28,025 bases of DNA, taken from NCBI GenBank assembly GCA_004562915.1, contig SFQZ01000032.1:1-28025 (forward strand), read 5' to 3'. Each line of letters opens with the position of its first letter. The stretch's first letter is position 1. The stretch is from a bacterium (GTDB taxonomy: Bacteria > Bacillota_A > Clostridia > Lachnospirales > Lachnospiraceae). Of the stretch, positions 23,444 to 28,025 are shown piece after piece. The notes under the pieces were generated by a model, which ran no database searches, was not told the origin of the DNA, and saw only the letters and a program-made list of their open reading frames with translations. The position numbers and the translations under genes were made by a program.

Positions 23444-24157
23444 TCAGTGTTCGCCTTTTTTATGAAGCAATTCTGCGAGCCCGTCTACCTGATCAGCGTC
23501 TATGAAAAATGACTCATCCTCAGTTGTATCCTCTTCTTCTCCAAGATATGGTTTGAACATCCGATAGAATAATTTGGAATTCATATAGGCAACCAGTCCA
23601 AATAAAAAAAATGTCCAGCTGAACAAAAAAACAATGATGATATCATAATTCATATATACAAGTAGAAATGGGAAAACGGAGATAAAAGCAATTGCAAGGG
23701 TAGAAGGAAGGTGCATAAATGCAAACAATACCGCATTTCTTAAATGATTCTTTACCGTTCCCTGAAAAGCAGATATAACAGGAAATATGTACAGAAAAAC
23801 AATAGTTGCCAGGAAAGTAATGGAATAAGTTCCGATCAGCAAAGCCTTTCCGAATGAAGAATCGGTCTGTTGTAAAAATCGGATATTTAAAAATAGAATT
23901 ACAAATAAGATAAGCAGACTTATCCAGACTGCAAAAGACTGTTTAAAATTCTCTTTCAATGCACGGAAAAATGTTTTGATCGTACCATTGTTATTTCCTT
24001 TTACTGAGCGCAGCATACAGTGATATAAAGCTGTAAGAGATGGTCCGATTGTAATAATGGGGATGCTGCAGAGTACAAAAAGTATATTGGCAATGATAAC
24101 ATCACCGCACAGATTCAGTGCTTTGTTAAGAAAATTGTCTTCATTGAATAGATTCAT
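23444..24157 (-). CDS. YesL/DUF624 family membrane protein
   Basis: 237 aa, minus strand, with GAGGGT 9 bp before the start. It begins MNLFNEDNFLNKALNLCGDVIIANILF, the usual YesL opening, and has five hydrophobic segments and an acidic C-terminal tail. DUF624 proteins are often found beside CUT1 sugar transporters in Firmicutes, as here, where it is divergent from one. Function is not established; a helper or sensor role in sugar uptake is the usual guess. Confidence 0.85.
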   Translation of the reverse strand: MNLFNEDNFLNKALNLCGDVIIANILFVLCSIPIITIGPSLTALYHCMLRSVKGNNNGTIKTFFRALKENFKQSFAVWISLLILFVILFLNIRFLQQTDSSFGKALLIGTYSITFLATIVFLYIFPVISAFQGTVKNHLRNAVLFAFMHLPSTLAIAFISVFPFLLVYMNYDIIIVFLFSWTFFLFGLVAYMNSKLFYRMFKPYLGEEEDTTEDESFFIDADQVDGLAELLHKKGEH

Positions 24158-24529
24158 GAATTACCCTCGATTCTGTTATTATAGTAAAAGTTATTATAAC
24201 ATAAGCAGAAATAATAGAAAATGCATTTTATAAAAAATTACAAATACTTTTTCAGTTATGTAATAATTTCGATTCATTATCTTGAATTTTGATTATAATC
24301 AGGCAATAAAAGGCACTGAAATATGGAAAAATGTTTTTCTACGTAAAGGCAAAATGTAAAGAAATGATGAAAAAAATTGTTGGAGATTTTCAAAAGTAAC
24401 AAATAAAAGAATGGGATTTCAAAGGGTGTTCGGCATTTCTACCATGTAAGAGGCGATAAAATGGATAAATTGTAGAGAAAAAGACGAAAAATGAAAACAT
24501 TAAACCATATATTAAACACAAAAATCCAT
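24158..24529. other. Intergenic region between divergent YesL-like and sugar-transport genes
   Basis: AT-rich, no gene. On the minus strand an extended -10 TGTTATAAT (hexamer at 24193-24198) probably serves the YesL-like gene. On the plus strand a TATAAT at 24294-24299 lacks a good -35 and is 330 bp from the next start. Confidence 0.45.
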
Positions 24530-24599
24530 TTATCACTTTCCTGAATTGAATTATAATATTTTCATCGGTCAGACAAATAGTCTTGAGAAATTGTCTGAC
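24530..24599 (+). promoter_or_regulatory. Promoter and inverted-repeat operator of the second sugar operon
   Basis: TTATCA (24530-24535), 16-bp spacer, TATAAT (24552-24557). Right after the predicted start lies a perfect 9-bp inverted repeat, GTCAGACAA (24568-24576) and TTGTCTGAC (24591-24599), 14 bp apart. Its place fits a repressor operator; as RNA it could also be a leader hairpin. The matching regulator is not in the window. Confidence 0.6.
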
Positions 24600-24630
24600 A
24601 AATATTTTATCCAAGAAGGAGGAAAAGGTT

Positions 24631-25986
24631 ATGAGTTTAAAAAAAGTGTTGGCACTTGCATTGGCTGGAACGATGGTTATGTCCATGGCAGCATGTGGTG
24701 GCGGAAGCAGCAGTGATAGTGGCTCTGATAGCAGTTCTTCTACAACAACAGAGGATAGCGGAGAGGATGCTGCAACAGAAGATTCAGGTGAATCTGCACA
24801 ATCATCTGATGTAAAATTAACAGTAGCTCTCTGGGATTCTAACCAGCAGCCGGGTCTGGAAGAGATTATGGCTGACTTTACAGCTAAGACAGGTATTGCG
24901 ACCGAAGTACAGCTGGTCACATGGAATGAGTACTGGACAATGTTGTCTGCAGCTGCTCAGGGTGGATCCCTTCCGGATGTATTCTGGATGCATGCAAATG
25001 AATCTGTTCGTTACATGTCCAACGATATTTTGTTAGACCTGACAGATCAGATTGCAGCAAGTGACGTGATTAAGACAGAGAATTATCCGGAAGATATCTG
25101 GAGCCTGTATACATATGATGGTAAGAACTATGCTGTACCAAAAGATGTAGATACAATTGCTCTTTGGTATGACAAAACCCTGTTTGATGCAGCAGGAGTT
25201 GATTATCCGACAGCTGACTGGACCTGGGAAGATTTGATTGATGCAGCACAGACAATCCATGATAAAACAGGTGAATATGGATATGCGATGTCATGTGATG
25301 ATTTCCAGAGTGGATATGCAAACTGGATTTATTCCTATGACGGATCTATGATTGATTATGACACCATGACATCAGGATTGGATAAACCGGAAACAATTGA
25401 AGCGATGAATCTGTTAGAATCTCTTCTGAGATCCGGTGCTATGCCGTCTCAGGAAGTTGTATCTGAGAATGGCCCAAGCGTTCTTCTGGAGTCCGGTAAA
25501 CTGGCTATGACAACCCAGGGTTCCTGGATGCTTGCAGAGTTCAAGAATAACGAATATACTGCTGAAAACTGTGATTGTGTAGAGCTTCCTATGAGTTCCA
25601 AGACAGGTAAGAGAGCTTCTATCTACAATGGTCTGGGATGGGCAGCTTCTGCTACAACAGAGCATCCGGATGAAGCTTGGCAGCTGATTGAATATCTGGG
25701 ATCTGAAGAAGCTCAGTTAAAACAGGCTGAACTTGGTGTTACAATGTCCGCATTCCTTGGAACATCTGATCAGTGGATCAATGCAGCTCCTAACTTTAAT
25801 CTTCAGGCATACCTGAACATGTGGGATAACATGTATATCTTCCCTCATTCCAGAAATACAACAACATGGAATGATGCAATCAACGAAACTTTCAAATCTG
25901 CATGGATGGGTGATATCACAATGGAAGACGCCTGCAAAGAAGCAGCTCAGGAAATGAATGACGTTCTGGCAGAAGAGCAGCAGTAA
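24631..25986 (+). CDS. Sugar-binding lipoprotein, SBP family 1 (CUT1 transporter)
   Basis: 451 aa from ATG 24631 with AAGGAGG upstream; an in-frame ATG at 24583 falls in the operator and is unlikely. The lipobox is MAAC (Cys near residue 22), followed by a Gly/Ser/Thr/Glu-rich linker to about residue 65. The mature chain has VALWDSNQQPGLEEIMADF and LPDVFWMHANE, typical of CUT1 binding proteins. Near its end is GWAASATTEHPDEAWQLIEYL, another family hallmark. The ligand is unknown. The gene at 17587 belongs to the same family but differs in sequence. Confidence 0.9.
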   Translation: MSLKKVLALALAGTMVMSMAACGGGSSSDSGSDSSSSTTTEDSGEDAATEDSGESAQSSDVKLTVALWDSNQQPGLEEIMADFTAKTGIATEVQLVTWNEYWTMLSAAAQGGSLPDVFWMHANESVRYMSNDILLDLTDQIAASDVIKTENYPEDIWSLYTYDGKNYAVPKDVDTIALWYDKTLFDAAGVDYPTADWTWEDLIDAAQTIHDKTGEYGYAMSCDDFQSGYANWIYSYDGSMIDYDTMTSGLDKPETIEAMNLLESLLRSGAMPSQEVVSENGPSVLLESGKLAMTTQGSWMLAEFKNNEYTAENCDCVELPMSSKTGKRASIYNGLGWAASATTEHPDEAWQLIEYLGSEEAQLKQAELGVTMSAFLGTSDQWINAAPNFNLQAYLNMWDNMYIFPHSRNTTTWNDAINETFKSAWMGDITMEDACKEAAQEMNDVLAEEQQ

Positions 25987-26023
25987 TTCAGTGTGATTGA
26001 GAAAATATAATGTTGTGATGATT

Positions 26024-26051
26024 GCAGGCAGGTTCGCAAGAATCTGCCTGC
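26024..26051 (+). repeat. Stable GNRA-capped hairpin between binding protein and permease
   Basis: A 12-bp stem (26024-26035 / 26040-26051, one G-U) capped by a GCAA tetraloop. It follows the binding-protein stop by about 40 nt, ahead of the permease RBS, with no T-tract. It probably protects the upstream mRNA part and so raises the binding-protein level over the permeases, as known for malE-malF-type operons. Confidence 0.65.
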
Positions 26052-26072
26052 TTTCCAAAAGGAGTGAATAGA

Positions 26073-26975
26073 TTGGCAGGAAAAAATGCAAAGGTAAAAA
26101 CGACAAATAGAGAACGCAGCGAGTTCATTTGGGGTTGGCTGTTTGTATTACCCACATTGATTGGATTGCTCGTATTGAATATTTATCCTATTTTCAATAC
26201 GATTTACCAGAGCTTTTTCAAGACCGGTGATTTCGGAAAAGGCAACATTTTTGTTGGTTTGGCAAATTATCAGAAAGTATTTGCAGATGGAGAAGTATGG
26301 CGTTCACTTGGTAATACATTTAAATATGCGATTGTTGAAGTTCCGATCTCTATAGCAATCGCACTGGTTTTGGCAGTACTTTTGAACCGTAAGATGAAAG
26401 GACGTTCTTTCTACAGAACCGTTATCTTCCTTCCTATGGTTTGTGCACCGGCAGCAGTAGCTATGGTGTGGAGATGGCTGTATAATGCAGACTTTGGTCT
26501 GTTCAATAATATCCTTGGTACAAATATCAGATGGATCTCTGATCCGAAGATTACGTTGTATTCGATTGCTGTGATCGGTATATGGTCAGTAATTGGTTAT
26601 AACATGGTATTGTTCCTGTCCGGTTTGCAGGAGATTCCACGTGATTATTACGAAGCAGCAGAAATTGACGGTGCGACAGGTGTAAAAGCTTTCTTTAACA
26701 TTACGCTTCCTTTATTGTCGCCCACAATCTATTTTGTACTGGTAACACGTATTATCGGTGCAATGCAGGTGTTTGATATGATCTTCCTGGTTATTGAGAA
26801 AAATAACCCGGCATTTTCAGCAACTCAGTCTCTCGTATATCTGTTCTATAACTACACATTCGAACAGAAGAACATCGGTTATGGTTCTACCATCGTAGTT
26901 GTTCTGTTGGTAGTTATCATGATTCTTACAGCAATACAGAAGTATGGCGAGAAGAAATGGGTATTCTATAACTAG
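26073..26975 (+). CDS. Sugar ABC transporter permease (MsmF/UgpA-like), TTG start
   Basis: 300 aa if started at TTG 26073, which has AAGGAG 8 bp upstream. The open frame reaches back to an ATG at 26022, but that start lacks an RBS and overlaps the GNRA hairpin. Six hydrophobic segments begin with FIWGWLFVLPTLIGLLVLN. The coupling motif YYEAAEIDGATGVKAFFNITLPLL lies near residues 190-213. It pairs with the permease at 26993. Confidence 0.88.
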   Translation: MAGKNAKVKTTNRERSEFIWGWLFVLPTLIGLLVLNIYPIFNTIYQSFFKTGDFGKGNIFVGLANYQKVFADGEVWRSLGNTFKYAIVEVPISIAIALVLAVLLNRKMKGRSFYRTVIFLPMVCAPAAVAMVWRWLYNADFGLFNNILGTNIRWISDPKITLYSIAVIGIWSVIGYNMVLFLSGLQEIPRDYYEAAEIDGATGVKAFFNITLPLLSPTIYFVLVTRIIGAMQVFDMIFLVIEKNNPAFSATQSLVYLFYNYTFEQKNIGYGSTIVVVLLVVIMILTAIQKYGEKKWVFYN

Positions 26976-26992
26976 GAAAGGAGGAGAGCAGT

Positions 26993-27823
26993 ATGGAAGC
27001 AAAACAGAAAGCGATGCGCGTGTTTATTCACGTTATATTGATTATCATGTCGTTTGTTATGCTGGTTCCGTTTTTATGGATGGTATTGACGGCATTTAAG
27101 AGCATTACAGAATCTACACAGGTAAATCCATTTGTGATCTTTCCTTCCGAATGGAGATTGGACGGATTTATTTCCGCGCTTCAGAAACTTGATTTTCTTG
27201 TATTGTATAAAAACACTATTCTTTTAATAGTGATCCGTGTTGTTTGTGCTTGTCTGACAGCAACTATGGCCGGCTATGCTTTGGGGCGCTTGAATTTTAG
27301 AGGAAGAGGTTTTGTGTTTGGCCTTGTTATGCTGCAGATGATGGTTCCGTCCCAGATCTTTACTACGCCACAGTATTTGATGATGAGTAAAGCAGGATTG
27401 TTGAATACAATGTTCGCATTGGTATTCCCGGGTTTGGTAACAGCCTTCGGTACATTCCTTCTGAGGCAGGCTTATATGGGACTTCCGAGAGATCTGGAGG
27501 AAGCTGCCCGTCTGGATGGATGTAATATTCCAAAGACATTCTTGTACGTTATGATGCCGCTTACTCGTTCCAGTATGGTTTCACTGGGTATCTTTACTGC
27601 ATTGTTCGCATTTAAAGAGTTGATGTGGCCAATGATCGTATGTACATCAAATGATATGCTGGTACTTTCCACAGCTCTGAATAAGCTGCAGGGTCAGTAT
27701 GCAAAGAACTATCCGGAATTGATGGCAGCATCTATCTATGCATGTCTTCCTATGATTGTCATTTACCTGATTTTCCAGAAGCAGTTTGTTGAAGGTATTG
27801 CAACATCCGGTGGTAAACTTTAA
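26993..27823 (+). CDS. Sugar ABC transporter permease (MsmG/UgpE-like)
   Basis: 276 aa, RBS AAAGGAGGAG before ATG 26993. It has six hydrophobic segments and the coupling motif LEEAARLDGCNIPKTFLYVMMPL near residues 168-190. It ends in KQFVEGIATSGGKL, the usual end of CUT1 second permeases. As in the other sugar operon, no ATPase gene follows. Confidence 0.92.
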   Translation: MEAKQKAMRVFIHVILIIMSFVMLVPFLWMVLTAFKSITESTQVNPFVIFPSEWRLDGFISALQKLDFLVLYKNTILLIVIRVVCACLTATMAGYALGRLNFRGRGFVFGLVMLQMMVPSQIFTTPQYLMMSKAGLLNTMFALVFPGLVTAFGTFLLRQAYMGLPRDLEEAARLDGCNIPKTFLYVMMPLTRSSMVSLGIFTALFAFKELMWPMIVCTSNDMLVLSTALNKLQGQYAKNYPELMAASIYACLPMIVIYLIFQKQFVEGIATSGGKL

Positions 27824-27834
27824 AATGAACGAAG

Positions 27835-27867
27835 GAGGAGTTGTATAAAACAGCTCCTCTTTTTTTG
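27835..27867 (+). terminator. Intrinsic terminator of the second sugar operon
   Basis: A 10-bp stem GAGGAGTTGT (27835-27844) / ACAGCTCCTC (27850-27859), loop ATAAA, then eight T (27860-27867). Confidence 0.88.
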
Positions 27868-28014
27868 TTCTATATGCTAAGATTTAATGAAATTAAGATT
27901 AACAAAACAGTTAAAAATGATATTATTTACTAAAACTTCCCACACCAATACGGTGTGTTGAACCTTGAAAATTCAATATTTCAGCCAATAAAAAAGGCAT
28001 AAATCTGTTCCGTT

Positions 28015-28023
28015 TGGTATAAT
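28015..28023 (+). promoter_or_regulatory. Extended -10 promoter of an unseen downstream gene
   Basis: TGGTATAAT, an extended -10 (TGn-TATAAT), at the very end of the window. A small hairpin CACACC-AATAC-GGTGTG lies upstream near 27941-27957. Confidence 0.5.
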
Positions 28024-28025
28024 GG

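Noticed and set aside
24390..24920. 176-codon minus-strand frame
   Set aside because: It runs opposite the sugar-binding protein's Ser-rich linker and the promoter; low complexity and no start signals.

Overview
The window reads as a Gram-positive, low-to-mid GC anaerobe of the Clostridia, most likely a gut Lachnospiraceae. The grounds are strong AGGAGG ribosome binding sites, short intergenic gaps, lipoprotein signal peptides on every solute-binding protein, an HrcA-type CIRCE operator, and the gene families themselves. No rRNA, tRNA, CRISPR array, phage module or transposase gene was seen. The assignment rests on protein style, not on a database search.

Positions 1-14,425 hold a metal-uptake island. 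Operon 1 (39-5074) is an Opp/Nik-type ABC transporter in the order permease, permease, lipoprotein, ATPase, ATPase. It is followed by a DJ-1/PfpI-like gene (5163-5744). Next comes an ECF-type nickel/cobalt transporter (5876-8413: cbiM split by a one-base frameshift, cbiQ, cbiO). A second Opp/Nik-type operon (9217-14425: lipoprotein, two permeases, two ATPases) completes the island. Nickel is the likely substrate, cobalt or a chelated metal is possible; this is inferred from family resemblance and from the ECF neighbour.

The most striking feature is not a protein. Six promoters in this island share one architecture: a 12-bp (once 11-bp) C-tract/G-tract box, then CTTGT containing a weak -35, a 16-17 bp spacer, and a good -10. 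Three of them drive protein genes (the PfpI-like gene, cbiM, and the second binding protein). The other three drive short paralogous RNAs of about 110-125 nt (near 8570, 8756 and 14502), none with an apparent ORF. Each RNA has a 10-12 bp stem that differs in sequence but keeps pairing. The stem presents an invariant CCUCCGCA loop, an anti-Shine-Dalgarno-like sequence, and each RNA ends in an intrinsic-terminator hairpin. This looks like a metal-responsive regulon with three sister trans-acting sRNAs. The regulator that reads the box is not encoded in the window.

Positions 14,632-16,448 hold a stand-alone AAA-like ATPase fused to a PD-(D/E)XK nuclease-like domain. Positions 16,516-20,703 hold a CUT1 sugar ABC transporter (binding protein plus two permeases, no ATPase) divergent from an AraC-family regulator. 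Positions 20,907-23,263 hold lon under a CIRCE operator. Positions 23,444-27,867 hold a second CUT1 sugar transporter divergent from a YesL/DUF624 membrane protein. Both sugar systems lack an ATPase and probably share one encoded elsewhere. The window ends in the promoter of an unseen gene.
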